Part shown: piece by piece, positions 25,901 through 33,915 of the stretch
Layout of the letters: every line of letters begins with the position of its first letter
Position numbering within the stretch: position 1 is the stretch's first letter
Assembly (NCBI GenBank): GCA_945860955.1
Contig: CAMATH010000086.1
Coordinates: 1 to 35,979, forward strand
Reading direction: 5' to 3'
DNA: 35,979 nucleotides
Source of the DNA: Planctomicrobium piriforme
Lineage (GTDB): Bacteria > Planctomycetota > Planctomycetia > Planctomycetales > Planctomycetaceae
The notes under the pieces: generated by a model
Databases searched by the model: none
Told to the model about the DNA's origin: nothing
Seen by the model: the letters and a program-made list of their open reading frames with translations, nothing else
Program-made: the position numbers and the translations under genes

Positions 25901-28900
25901 CGACGACGATGCGCAGGGGGCCTGGTCCCGTGGCTCCAAAAATCTTTTCCAAAGCCGATTCGGGCGACAGACGGTCCCAATCCCGCGTCGAGACAACGCG
26001 GCAATTCGCGCCGGACCGCGTCAGCCGCGCCGACAGTTCCACCGAGAAACCCGCGTCGCCCCCAATCAACAGCCAGACACCTTCACACTTCAGCGGATGC
26101 CCGTTCGATTCTGTCGGCTGCTTGCGCCAAACGGTTTCGTAGAGCATCTGTCCGATCGACGGATCCAATTCACTCGGCGTCGATTCCTGTTCGTCGAGCG
26201 CCTGCAGCAACCGCGGCAGAAGAGCCGCCTCGGTCGCGCTGAACCGGCCGCCTTGTATCAGCGACTCAACCAGCGTAGCCCGCGCTGCCGGCGAGCCCGC
26301 CCTGTTGGCGTGCGATGTTCGGCTCTCTCCTGTCGATTCGGAAGGGGGTGAAATCCAGTAGGATTGTCTGGTAAATGCGTACGCGGGAAGTGCGACGCGG
26401 CGACGCGGCCAGGGGGAGTCGAATCCGCGCCAGTCGATCGCGGCGTTGCGTGTGAACAGGCTACCCAAGCTGGCCAGTATGGTGGGCCAGGGTTCGCCTT
26501 CGCGACGCAACGACGGGAGCCAGGCTGCCGAGTCGGCGAGTTCCGGCAGACACTGCCGACCCATCGCCAGCATTACAGGATGTGGCCCGGTTTCCAAGAA
26601 TGCCGTGACCTGTTGATCGGCCAGTGTTCGCATCGCGGTCGTGAACCGTACTGGGTTGCGCACCTGCTGAACCCAGTAATCGGGAGACAGGACTTCGGTT
26701 GAAACCAGTCTTCCCAAGACGCAACTGATGAACGGGATCCGGGGGGGCGTCAGTTTGACCGCAGCGGCCTCCCGGGTGTATTCGGCCAACATCGGATCCA
26801 TCAGGGCGGAATGGAACGCGTGCGAAACCGTGAGGGCCTTTGATTTGATCTTGTGCTCTTCGAGAATCAGCCGCAGTCGATCCAGCTCCGCCAATTCTCC
26901 CGACACCACGGTCTGGGTCGGACCGTTGAGTGCTCCGATCGTCAATTGGGGCGCATGGGCCGAGAGAATCGCGGCGACCTCTGCTTCGCCAGCCATGACG
27001 GACAACATTCCCCCTCCCGCCGGCAGGGCTTGCATCAATCGCCCGCGGGCGGCGATCAGCTTCAACCCGTCTGCTAAACTCATGCCTCCCGCCACCACCA
27101 TCGCGGTGTGTTCACCGACACTGTGTCCCAAAACCACGTCGGGTTGAATTCCCCAGGATCGCCACAGCTCGGCCAAGGCGTACTCAACCGCGAACAGCGC
27201 GGGTTGTGTGTAGCCGGTCTGGTGAATGAGTTCGGCATCGGGAGTCCCTTCTTCCGCGAACAGAATTTCGTAGAAAGGACGCGGCAAAAGTCGGTCGAGG
27301 ACGGCGGCACACCGATCGAGAGCGTCGCGAAACACGGGATGTGCGTCGTAGAATGCCCGCCCCATTCCGACGTACTGCGCCCCCTGACCCGTGAACAAGA
27401 ACGCGATCTTGGGGCGTCCCACGACCGGCGATTCCGTTCGTGATGCTCCCCGTGTTTCGCCAGCGGAGTTCAGTTCCCCGAGCGCCATCACCGCGGACGC
27501 GTGATCTCGCACCGGAACTGCCGCGCGGTATTCGAAATGCCGCCGCGACATTGCCAAAGTGAACGCGACGTCGGCGATGTCGGCGGTGGGATTCTGGACC
27601 AGGTACTCACGCAGGCGTTCGAGTTGTCCAGTCAATGCGGTGGCGTTGCGGGCGGAGACCACCACCAGGTGGTTGGGACGATGGAATTCGGTTGTGGCGC
27701 GCTCGGGAATTGGTGGCGCCTCGTCGATGATCACATGGGCATTCGCTCCCCCCACGCCGAAGGAATTGAGGGCGGCTCGCAACGGCTGTTCGGTCGCGAC
27801 ACCATCCACTTCCAGCACGGCAGGACGCCACGCCGTCAGACTCCGCTGAATCTTGAATGGCAGTCGGTCAAACGGAATCTGTGGATTGGACCGCTCGGAC
27901 GTCAAGGAGGGCACCAGCTCGCGGTGCTGCAACTGCAGGAGTACCTTGATCAATCCCACAACCGCCGCCCCCGCCTCGAGGTGGCCAATGTTCGGTTTGA
28001 TCGAACCCAAGGTACAATGCTGTTCGCCTTCGATTCCCGGCTGAAACAGTGTCGGATCGACGTACCCCAATTCGAGCCCCCGGACCTCGATCGGATCCCC
28101 CAATTGGGTTCCCGTTCCGTGCGTCTCGACATACGAAACCGTGCGTGGATCGATACCGGCGGAGCGAAACGCTTTTCGAACCGCCTCGGACTGCGCCACG
28201 GGATTCGGCGCTGTGAATCCGACGGTTCCGTTTCCGCTCGACAATCCCGAACCGCGAATCACGCCGTAGATGCGGTCGCCGCGCGCGGTGGCATCAGCCA
28301 GCCGCTTGAGCACCACGACCCCGGCCCCCTCGCCGAACAGAGTGCCATCGGCCTCCGCGCCGAATGTCTGAACCTTACCGCTCCGAGACAGGATTCCCAA
28401 GTGTCCGAGCTGTACGAAGCGTTCGGGATCGAGAATGAGATTCACTCCACCAACCACCGCGGCCGCGCAATCGCCGTCGGCCAGCGCACGACACGCCAGA
28501 TGCAGCGCCGTTCCCGACGATGAGCAGGCGGTGTCGACCGTGAAGCTTGGGCCGCGAAAACCGAGAACCTGCGAGAGCCGATTCGCAAGGCTGAATCCTT
28601 CCCACGACCGGTAGGGGTTCCCCGTCTGACGAGAGAGCGCGTTCGCCTGATGTACGTAATCTCCGTACATCAATCCGACGAAGACTCCCGTGTCCAATTC
28701 GTAGTCGACGCCAACCAGACCGGCGTCTTCCAGCGCCCCCCAGGCGGTCTCTAGGAATAGTCGAAGCTGTGGATCGAGCGACTCGGCCTCGCGCGGCGAG
28801 ACGCCGAAAAACTCGGCGTCGAATTGATCGATGTCGTTGAGCTGTCCCGCCCAATGCGTGCGATCGTCATCGAGCCGCTCCAAAAACGCGGTACGGTCGG

Positions 28901-31900
28901 GATCGACCTCGGTCACCGAGCAACCCCCACCGGCGATCAGATTCCAAAGCTGCTCGGGCGAATCAACACCAGAACACTTCACATTCAGACCCACAACCGC
29001 GATGTCGAGCGATCGGGTTTGAGACTGTGGTGCCGCAGCAACCCGCTGGCTGACTGAGCTTTGTGTGCGCGAACCACGCGCGGTCCCGAGCGCGACGATT
29101 TGCGAGATGATTTCCGAGACCGAGCGATGTTCGAATAACAGCGTGCTGGGAAGCCACGGAAACCGCGCGGCCAGTTCGACGGTGATCTCGACGATCTTGA
29201 ACGAACCGCACCCCAGTGCTTCGAGTTGATCGACCTGGGTCACCGTTTCGCCGGGGATCTTGAGCGCTCGTGCGAACACCCCGGTGACGAATTCCGGAAT
29301 ATCATCCGACGAAATTGATTCCGATTGTTGGCCCCCCCCCACTCCGTCGATTGCCTGCCGCAATTCGTCCAGCGTCGCGAGCTCAAATACAGTGCGCGCG
29401 ATCTGGCGTTCTCGTCGGCGAATCGAATCGGCGGACAACGGTTCGGCGGTCGAGGCGGCAGGCGCTCCCCCCTCTTGGGGAACGGCGGCCGGAGCCTCGC
29501 CTGGCTCCCATTTCAATTCGGCCAAAAGTGCCGCGGGGAAGACGCATTCCAGAACTTTTTCGTCGCCTTGACGAACGCCCTGCGACGAAATGGAATCGAG
29601 GAAGCCGCGGGCAGGCACGTTGCGCTTCGTCGTTTCCACACGCATGCGCACACTGTTCAGTCCCCGTTCCCGTGCCAGTCTGCCAATTTCGGCGGCCATC
29701 CGATGTTCAACGCCCCGTCCGAGAACCCGGCAACTCAGCAGAAATGTGTCGACGAACAGGCAATCCCCCTCCGTTTCGACAATCATCAAGCCAACCAGGC
29801 CGTAGTCGCCAAAACGGTCGACGACGTGAACGGTCTGCACATCATGCCTGCCGGTACCCAGCAGAGACTGAAACTCCCCTTCGTCGCGTCGGCGTGTCAG
29901 AAAGTTGAACTGGTTCGTCCGCAGGGTCAGTTGCGAAGCGCGTGCCAGGTCATTCGACGCCAAGGGCTCAATGCGCACTTCGAGATTCAGACTGTCGATG
30001 AAATCGCGAAAACTGCCGGCACTGGACTGCAATTCCTGTCGCTGCAGCTCCTCCTGGTACATCTGCGTGCGCTTCAGATCCTCTTGAGTCCCCGCCGCGA
30101 CGTCGAGTTCCCAGGTGTGCCCCAGCAAGCGCAACGCGTCTGTGGGATTGGTGGGGAAGTTCAATGTCAACACTTCGGGCGCGCCGGCCCGCACTTCCGC
30201 GCATTCGACCGGGTTGTCGTCCAGAAAGACAAAACTGTCGATTCCCAGATTCAACCGCGCGGCGAGAGTCTTGAGATTTTGCGACTTGGGCAGCCAATTG
30301 ATCATCGCTCCGACGACGCGCGCGCGTGGCAGTCCGAAGTCGCCGCGCGAGTCGAACACGCTCCAGACGTCAAATTCTTCGTTCTTGCTGCACAAACAGA
30401 CCAGCACTCCGCTGTCGCTCAACTGACAGAGCTTTTCCTGCAGGGCGCGATGCGATTCGTCGAACGAAACCCCCTCGGGCCCCACTTCTCCCACCACGCC
30501 ACGCCATAGAGTGTTGTCGCAATCGACCACCACCACCTTCCGCAATGGAGCCATCCGGCGGTGCGCGAACCGCGCGATGATTGTTCCCAGGAAATGAAAG
30601 TACGCCGGCTGAAAGGGGATATGGCCGATTTCTTCGCGGAGCGCATCGTGCACCTGGTCGTCGGGCACCGCATACCGCGCGTGGTGTTCCGACGCCACAA
30701 CAATCCGCAGTCCGGAGACACCCTTCAAATCCGCGACCAGGCCATTCTCGATCTCGCCAAACAGCCGCGCCTGGCCCGGAATGGTCTCGGCACCGGACGG
30801 GCAGATCATCAGGAGCGTCTCGGCGCGGGCGTGACCGCGATGCGATCGAATCGCCTGTACGAGTTCCTGCGCGGTCTGCGTCAGAAACCCTTCAATGAAC
30901 TCCAATGAGCTGGACTTTTCTTCCGACAATTCGCGGAGCCAGTCTTGCACGCGAATCAGAACCACGCCCACTCCCCGCGTGGTCGTCGACAGGGAACTCG
31001 CGGGGTCGAGAAGTTGCTGCAGAACCTGCCCATAAGGCGCGACCTGGGCATGACCCTGTTCCCCGGAAAATCGCAGCCAGAATCGCAGTGACTTCAATAC
31101 CGGGTCGGCGGTGAAACTCGCGGCCACAACGATTGAAAACTCATTCGCCTCAGAGACCCGCGGCGCGGCTTCTACGATCGCCGGTTGTGGAAAATCGACC
31201 AACAAGTCGGTCTTGCCTGACTGCCAGTCTCGGCCCAGGGAATTGACCACCTGCGCCGACACCCACGATGGGGGAATGGCGTCGAGGACTCCCGTGGGAG
31301 TGTCGTTCCAGCTCGTCAGCAACTTGGGGGGACGCACGACTTGCGCGTGCAGCGCCGGGGTCTCGCGCACGCTGGTCTTCACCAGCCCTTCGACCGCCTG
31401 TTTCAGGGCGACGTAATGAGAAAACCCGGGAGGCGTTTCATCGACGAAGGATGAGGAAATCGCGACGACCGCGCCGCGCGCCGACGACAACGCCGGAAGG
31501 CTGGCCGACAGTGGCACGCTGGCCAGTCGCAGGTTCTCCAGCACGTAGGCGGCAAACTCGGGTTCGTTTACGGAATTGACGCGAACGGTGCCGGGAGGAG
31601 CGCAAGCATTGAGTACCAGAAGGTCGAGTCGGCCACTTCGGGCGACAATGTCCGCGACGACTGCGGCGCACCACTCGGGGTCGCCGACATCCCCCTGGTG
31701 AAAGGCGACGTTCAAACCACGTTGCGTGAGCGCTTGCCGAAAGATCTCCAGATCGGCTGTTTGTCCGCGATGGCTGGCGTGAACCTGGCAACCCGCCAGT
31801 GCCAGTCCCGCCGTCAATTCGGCACCCAGACCGCGCGAGCCTCCGCATACCAACGCGACCTTACCCTGCAGATTTTCCGACTCCTCCGCAAGGTAGGAAT

Positions 31901-32759
31901 TCAATTCCCCAAGATCGCAGCGCACCGGACTGAACCGCACGTAACTCCGAAGTTCTCCCCAAGCAATCAGTTGTGAGTTTCGGGTGGCGACCTCGAGCCG
32001 CAGGTCCAGGATGCGGAAACGCGCGTCGTAGCGCACCACGCGCAGCCGATAGACCAGCGGGTCCGATTGCGACTCGCCCCCGACGCTCGAACCGGTGAAA
32101 TTCAAACTGAGTCGGCTGAATAGCGACCGCAGTCCGGGCAACTCCATGCCGATCAAGTAACTCGTCAACCCGAGGACTCGCGCTTCCGTCGGGCCGAGCA
32201 ACCCGTCTGCCAGGTAATCGGCGATCGGAGTGTCGGCGTGCCACACGCCGCCGATTTCAAAACCCGTGGCCAATTCGTCCGAACCGCGTTCGACGGGGGC
32301 CAATCTCCGGACCGAAGAATCACCCGGATTCTGTGAGTAAAGTGCGACCCAGTTCAGGTCGGCAAATGGGACTTGTACGTCCTGGCTAGATCCAGCCAGG
32401 GTCAACACAACTTCCCGAGAGTCGGCCCCGCGCAGTTCCAGCGAGAGACGTGCGGACTTTTCGCCAGTCGGGGCGTCGCCGTTACGCCCGGACGAAACCT
32501 GGGAGACCTCGTACTCAACGTCGGGAAATGCCGCGCCGCGAAACTCCACATCCAACGATCGCAGCCGGGATTCTTGAAATTCGTCCGTCTGCGGTGACTG
32601 GCGACGAAAACCGTTCAACGTCCGGACGACCGACAGAATCCCATGCACGACCGTGCGGCCGAAAAACGTCTGCCGCGCGACCTCGGGGTCGACGTGGAGC
32701 GGGTTGAAATCGCTTGACCAAATCCCAAATTGAAGGATCTCGTCCGGAAGAAATCGCAT
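22902..32759 (-). CDS. Single-chain FkbH-primed polyketide synthase with C-terminal GNAT
   Basis: A 3285-residue assembly line. Order: MaoC-type hotdog (1-~130; D17, N19, H22, H39); second hotdog (~175-285); SDR (GGSRGLG 306-312, Y449, K453); FkbH (~537-1090; DCDNT at 746-750, TNQFN at 948-952), which in known systems loads glyceryl from 1,3-bisphosphoglycerate onto ACP; ACP1 (S1186); KS (~1251-1690; C1412, H1547, H1593); AT (~1784-2100; S1880 in GHSVGE, H1983 in HAFHS, the malonyl-type signature); KR (TGGLGALG 2439-2446; S2568, Y2581, N2585; no LDD motif); ACP2 (S2749); ACP3 (S2862); GNAT-like region (~2927-3285). There is no thioesterase and no PKS-type DH or ER. Inferred product: a glycerate-primed, once-extended, reduced acyl chain, possibly dehydrated by the hotdog, and released by the GNAT. 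The ATG at 32759 lacks a Shine-Dalgarno. Confidence 0.95.
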   Translation of the reverse strand: MRFLPDEILQFGIWSSDFNPLHVDPEVARQTFFGRTVVHGILSVVRTLNGFRRQSPQTDEFQESRLRSLDVEFRGAAFPDVEYEVSQVSSGRNGDAPTGEKSARLSLELRGADSREVVLTLAGSSQDVQVPFADLNWVALYSQNPGDSSVRRLAPVERGSDELATGFEIGGVWHADTPIADYLADGLLGPTEARVLGLTSYLIGMELPGLRSLFSRLSLNFTGSSVGGESQSDPLVYRLRVVRYDARFRILDLRLEVATRNSQLIAWGELRSYVRFSPVRCDLGELNSYLAEESENLQGKVALVCGGSRGLGAELTAGLALAGCQVHASHRGQTADLEIFRQALTQRGLNVAFHQGDVGDPEWCAAVVADIVARSGRLDLLVLNACAPPGTVRVNSVNEPEFAAYVLENLRLASVPLSASLPALSSARGAVVAISSSFVDETPPGFSHYVALKQAVEGLVKTSVRETPALHAQVVRPPKLLTSWNDTPTGVLDAIPPSWVSAQVVNSLGRDWQSGKTDLLVDFPQPAIVEAAPRVSEANEFSIVVAASFTADPVLKSLRFWLRFSGEQGHAQVAPYGQVLQQLLDPASSLSTTTRGVGVVLIRVQDWLRELSEEKSSSLEFIEGFLTQTAQELVQAIRSHRGHARAETLLMICPSGAETIPGQARLFGEIENGLVADLKGVSGLRIVVASEHHARYAVPDDQVHDALREEIGHIPFQPAYFHFLGTIIARFAHRRMAPLRKVVVVDCDNTLWRGVVGEVGPEGVSFDESHRALQEKLCQLSDSGVLVCLCSKNEEFDVWSVFDSRGDFGLPRARVVGAMINWLPKSQNLKTLAARLNLGIDSFVFLDDNPVECAEVRAGAPEVLTLNFPTNPTDALRLLGHTWELDVAAGTQEDLKRTQMYQEELQRQELQSSAGSFRDFIDSLNLEVRIEPLASNDLARASQLTLRTNQFNFLTRRRDEGEFQSLLGTGRHDVQTVHVVDRFGDYGLVGLMIVETEGDCLFVDTFLLSCRVLGRGVEHRMAAEIGRLARERGLNSVRMRVETTKRNVPARGFLDSISSQGVRQGDEKVLECVFPAALLAELKWEPGEAPAAVPQEGGAPAASTAEPLSADSIRRRERQIARTVFELATLDELRQAIDGVGGGQQSESISSDDIPEFVTGVFARALKIPGETVTQVDQLEALGCGSFKIVEITVELAARFPWLPSTLLFEHRSVSEIISQIVALGTARGSRTQSSVSQRVAAAPQSQTRSLDIAVVGLNVKCSGVDSPEQLWNLIAGGGCSVTEVDPDRTAFLERLDDDRTHWAGQLNDIDQFDAEFFGVSPREAESLDPQLRLFLETAWGALEDAGLVGVDYELDTGVFVGLMYGDYVHQANALSRQTGNPYRSWEGFSLANRLSQVLGFRGPSFTVDTACSSSGTALHLACRALADGDCAAAVVGGVNLILDPERFVQLGHLGILSRSGKVQTFGAEADGTLFGEGAGVVVLKRLADATARGDRIYGVIRGSGLSSGNGTVGFTAPNPVAQSEAVRKAFRSAGIDPRTVSYVETHGTGTQLGDPIEVRGLELGYVDPTLFQPGIEGEQHCTLGSIKPNIGHLEAGAAVVGLIKVLLQLQHRELVPSLTSERSNPQIPFDRLPFKIQRSLTAWRPAVLEVDGVATEQPLRAALNSFGVGGANAHVIIDEAPPIPERATTEFHRPNHLVVVSARNATALTGQLERLREYLVQNPTADIADVAFTLAMSRRHFEYRAAVPVRDHASAVMALGELNSAGETRGASRTESPVVGRPKIAFLFTGQGAQYVGMGRAFYDAHPVFRDALDRCAAVLDRLLPRPFYEILFAEEGTPDAELIHQTGYTQPALFAVEYALAELWRSWGIQPDVVLGHSVGEHTAMVVAGGMSLADGLKLIAARGRLMQALPAGGGMLSVMAGEAEVAAILSAHAPQLTIGALNGPTQTVVSGELAELDRLRLILEEHKIKSKALTVSHAFHSALMDPMLAEYTREAAAVKLTPPRIPFISCVLGRLVSTEVLSPDYWVQQVRNPVRFTTAMRTLADQQVTAFLETGPHPVMLAMGRQCLPELADSAAWLPSLRREGEPWPTILASLGSLFTRNAAIDWRGFDSPWPRRRVALPAYAFTRQSYWISPPSESTGESRTSHANRAGSPAARATLVESLIQGGRFSATEAALLPRLLQALDEQESTPSELDPSIGQMLYETVWRKQPTESNGHPLKCEGVWLLIGGDAGFSVELSARLTRSGANCRVVSTRDWDRLSPESALEKIFGATGPGPLRIVVATGLDQAALDEQAPEVVARRCGDSLARITQLVRLVVKADQSIETRLWLVTRGAMATRTGARQEPVFPEQTAVWGLGRTLALEEPNIWGGLIDLPAETLSGDLTDQVLREALRGGPEDQIALREDGRYLARLVRLETKSKIPAALSESGIYLVTGGLGALGLRMARWLIGRGARRLVLASRRGPETPRASEIVAELRELGAEVDLVAVDVTRAGELAELIDRLATNGSLRGVVHTAGTVAVAPLAEADPQSLELVLSPKLVGGGVLHERTKELPLDLFICFSSISATLGSAGLAHYGAANAFLDGLVQERRRLGLCGVSIAWGPWRGGGMASEEELRQLERMGNRGLTPEAALEALDRLRATDTVQATVADIDWGLYKGVYEARRERPFVSEVGDSPTASQPASRSAVSPSGPPWLVRLAGEPPERRSEVLKDLLRAEIARTLGLSGQNAVVEGKTFYEMGLDSLLATEFANRLHKQLGIRNVGLVFAHPRLPDLAAHLAQTISIPQAGVESADATPAPSTALIDKEWVALLKQAPAAERVSRLAALLKIEVAQTLGLGHPSKVPAGKSFSEMGLDSLLASELANRLHRRLGVRNPALAFLHPNVDLLAEHLVGTFPLESTAGSELHPVSGLPTAVTAPPSGVELYRPRWRPALLRFLREEFPDRDPALLEPRWNWMYVQSARRLSRDPKVWLYAEGERVVGHHGSIPVELQIGTVRRPTAWFVDTRVSADHRGRAIGPQLVVEGDADLPFALSLGQTEEMRGILLRLGWRTVAPLQTAQLLIRPEKVLRSKLPYPAVVTAGLYFRAQSAARAVTQGMMSLLDASAGSEIRTIDRFESRHDTLWTDCSRDFSCATVRDASFLNWKWVDQPGQTFVRIEIIDHDECHGIAVLQIREPDSAYPYRRAFLTDLVVSLSQERRVRRLLAAAVQTAADKGADSLVCLHINPPLTQALRRVGFLIREPARHLLIHTPESLPEDELKRLLDGRNWFVTQADSDIDRP

Positions 32760-33070
32760 GAATCAACACTCAGAAGGTTGACGCGCCGCGGATGTTCCAA
32801 TCGGATCATCCGCGGCGCGACGGGGGCGCAGTTCGACGGAAGCCTGATTATCTACGATTGTCGATGCCGCTGCCACCTCCGCGACACTCCCATTCCAGAA
32901 CCGCATTCTGCTCGACTCGATTGCCAGTTTGTTGCGAAAATTGAAGAGAATTCACGAATCATTCCCAGACTGTTCACCAATCGGCAACTGCGTTTGAAGC
33001 TGCGCGTATTCCCCCGTCAGGTTACCGTTCGCCAATCAAAGCCAGGCTTCGCCAGCCCCCGGGCTTCGCG
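32760..33070. other. Upstream region of the PKS gene
   Basis: These 311 bases lie between the PKS start and the end of the upstream minus-strand gene, and carry any PKS-specific promoter. The one clear structure is the perfect inverted repeat at 32782-32819. The segment ~32850-32990 is AT-richer, but I could not find a well-spaced -35/-10 pair on the minus strand. No coding sequence is apparent. Confidence 0.6.
32782..32819 (-). promoter_or_regulatory. Perfect inverted repeat just upstream of the PKS start
   Basis: Arms CGCGCCGCGGATG (32782-32794) and CATCCGCGGCGCG (32807-32819) pair over 13 bp with no mismatch around a 12-base centre. The inner arm ends 22 bases before the PKS ATG. No T tract follows, so it does not look like an intrinsic terminator for the upstream gene. 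It could be an operator for a dimeric repressor or a leader hairpin that limits translation; the lack of a Shine-Dalgarno in the remaining 22 bases fits the second reading. Confidence 0.55.
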
Positions 33071-33817
33071 TCACAGCAGATACAGCGGGATTCCCACAAA
33101 CGTGCAAATACTCGCCGCGATCACCAGCAGGTGCCAGACCGCGTGCAGGTACTTCCACCGACTGTCGAAGACGAGAAAGACGACGCCAACCAGATAACAG
33201 AGAGTCGCCGTCGTCACCAGACAGAAGCAACCCAACGGCATCGCGCCAAACACCGGTTTCGCCGCCAGGAACGGAAACGCCCCCAGGGCGACATGCGACG
33301 GGATCGAAATCGCGTTGACTTTCGATCCCCGCACTTTGTCCCACGCCAGTAACAGTGCCGCGCACCAGAGCGTGGGCAGCATCCAGTCCCAGCCCTGCGG
33401 AACCAGAAATCGCAGGAAATACGGTGTGAAACTCCCCGCCGTCAACAGGTAAATCGAGGCTTGGTCGAGCGTGCGAAACAAGTGCCGTAGGCGGGGGGGA
33501 GTCGCGAAATGCGAGGCGGCCGACATCGAAAAAACCGCGGTCAACGATCCCGCGTAGAGTGCGCAGCCAAACGCCATGAGCGTGCCGGCGTCACGCTGCG
33601 CCTTCCAGACCAGCCAGATCATTCCCACAAAACTCACAGCCGCCGCGATCGCGTGCGTCCAGCCGTTGACCCACTCCTCGGCGGGACTTTGCACCGGCGG
33701 GTAGTCAAACAGGTCGCCATGGGGCCGCGCGGCTCCCCGGGCGAACAGCCGTTGCATCGCGGCAATGCGATGATGCAGCCGATCACTCCAGGAACGTGGC
33801 AACCGGGGTTGTGACAT
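33071..33817 (-). CDS. Hemolysin III / PAQR family membrane protein
   Basis: A 248-residue seven-helix membrane protein of the HlyIII (YqfA/PAQR, CREST-like) family, thought to be zinc-dependent membrane hydrolases or receptors. The metal-site residues are in place: His103 in MSAASHF, Asp118 in LDQASIYLLTAGSFTP, and His225/His229 in HAVWH near the C-terminus. The N-terminal ~45 residues are basic and soluble, longer than in E. coli YqfA. The biochemical function in bacteria is unsettled; despite the name, haemolysis is not established here. The ATG at 33817 has no strong Shine-Dalgarno. It lies 98 bases after the next gene upstream on the same strand, so the two might share a transcript. Confidence 0.9.
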   Translation of the reverse strand: MSQPRLPRSWSDRLHHRIAAMQRLFARGAARPHGDLFDYPPVQSPAEEWVNGWTHAIAAAVSFVGMIWLVWKAQRDAGTLMAFGCALYAGSLTAVFSMSAASHFATPPRLRHLFRTLDQASIYLLTAGSFTPYFLRFLVPQGWDWMLPTLWCAALLLAWDKVRGSKVNAISIPSHVALGAFPFLAAKPVFGAMPLGCFCLVTTATLCYLVGVVFLVFDSRWKYLHAVWHLLVIAASICTFVGIPLYLL

Positions 33818-33915
33818 CAGAGGCGAAAGTAGTCAGAGAAAAAGAGGCAGGAGCGCGGTAGGTGATCAGCGTTTCGCGATGCGTGCGACATTCCAATCGG
33901 CCGAAAACGAAGTGT

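Noticed and set aside
27501-28523. 340-codon plus-strand frame inside the PKS
   Set aside because: It is antisense to the KS domain, whose catalytic motifs are all intact; the frame has no family character.
29500-31200. FkbH as part of a methoxymalonyl or hydroxymalonyl extender pathway
   Set aside because: Those pathways also need an acyl-ACP dehydrogenase and a 3-hydroxyacyl-CoA-type dehydrogenase (plus a methyltransferase for methoxymalonyl). None is present; the SDR is of another family. The AT signature is malonyl-type.
22902-32759. Reading the PKS as a PUFA synthase or trans-AT system because of its tandem ACPs
   Set aside because: An AT with GHSVGE and HAFHS is integrated, there is no ER or PUFA-type DH set, and the FkbH starter domain does not occur in PUFA synthases.
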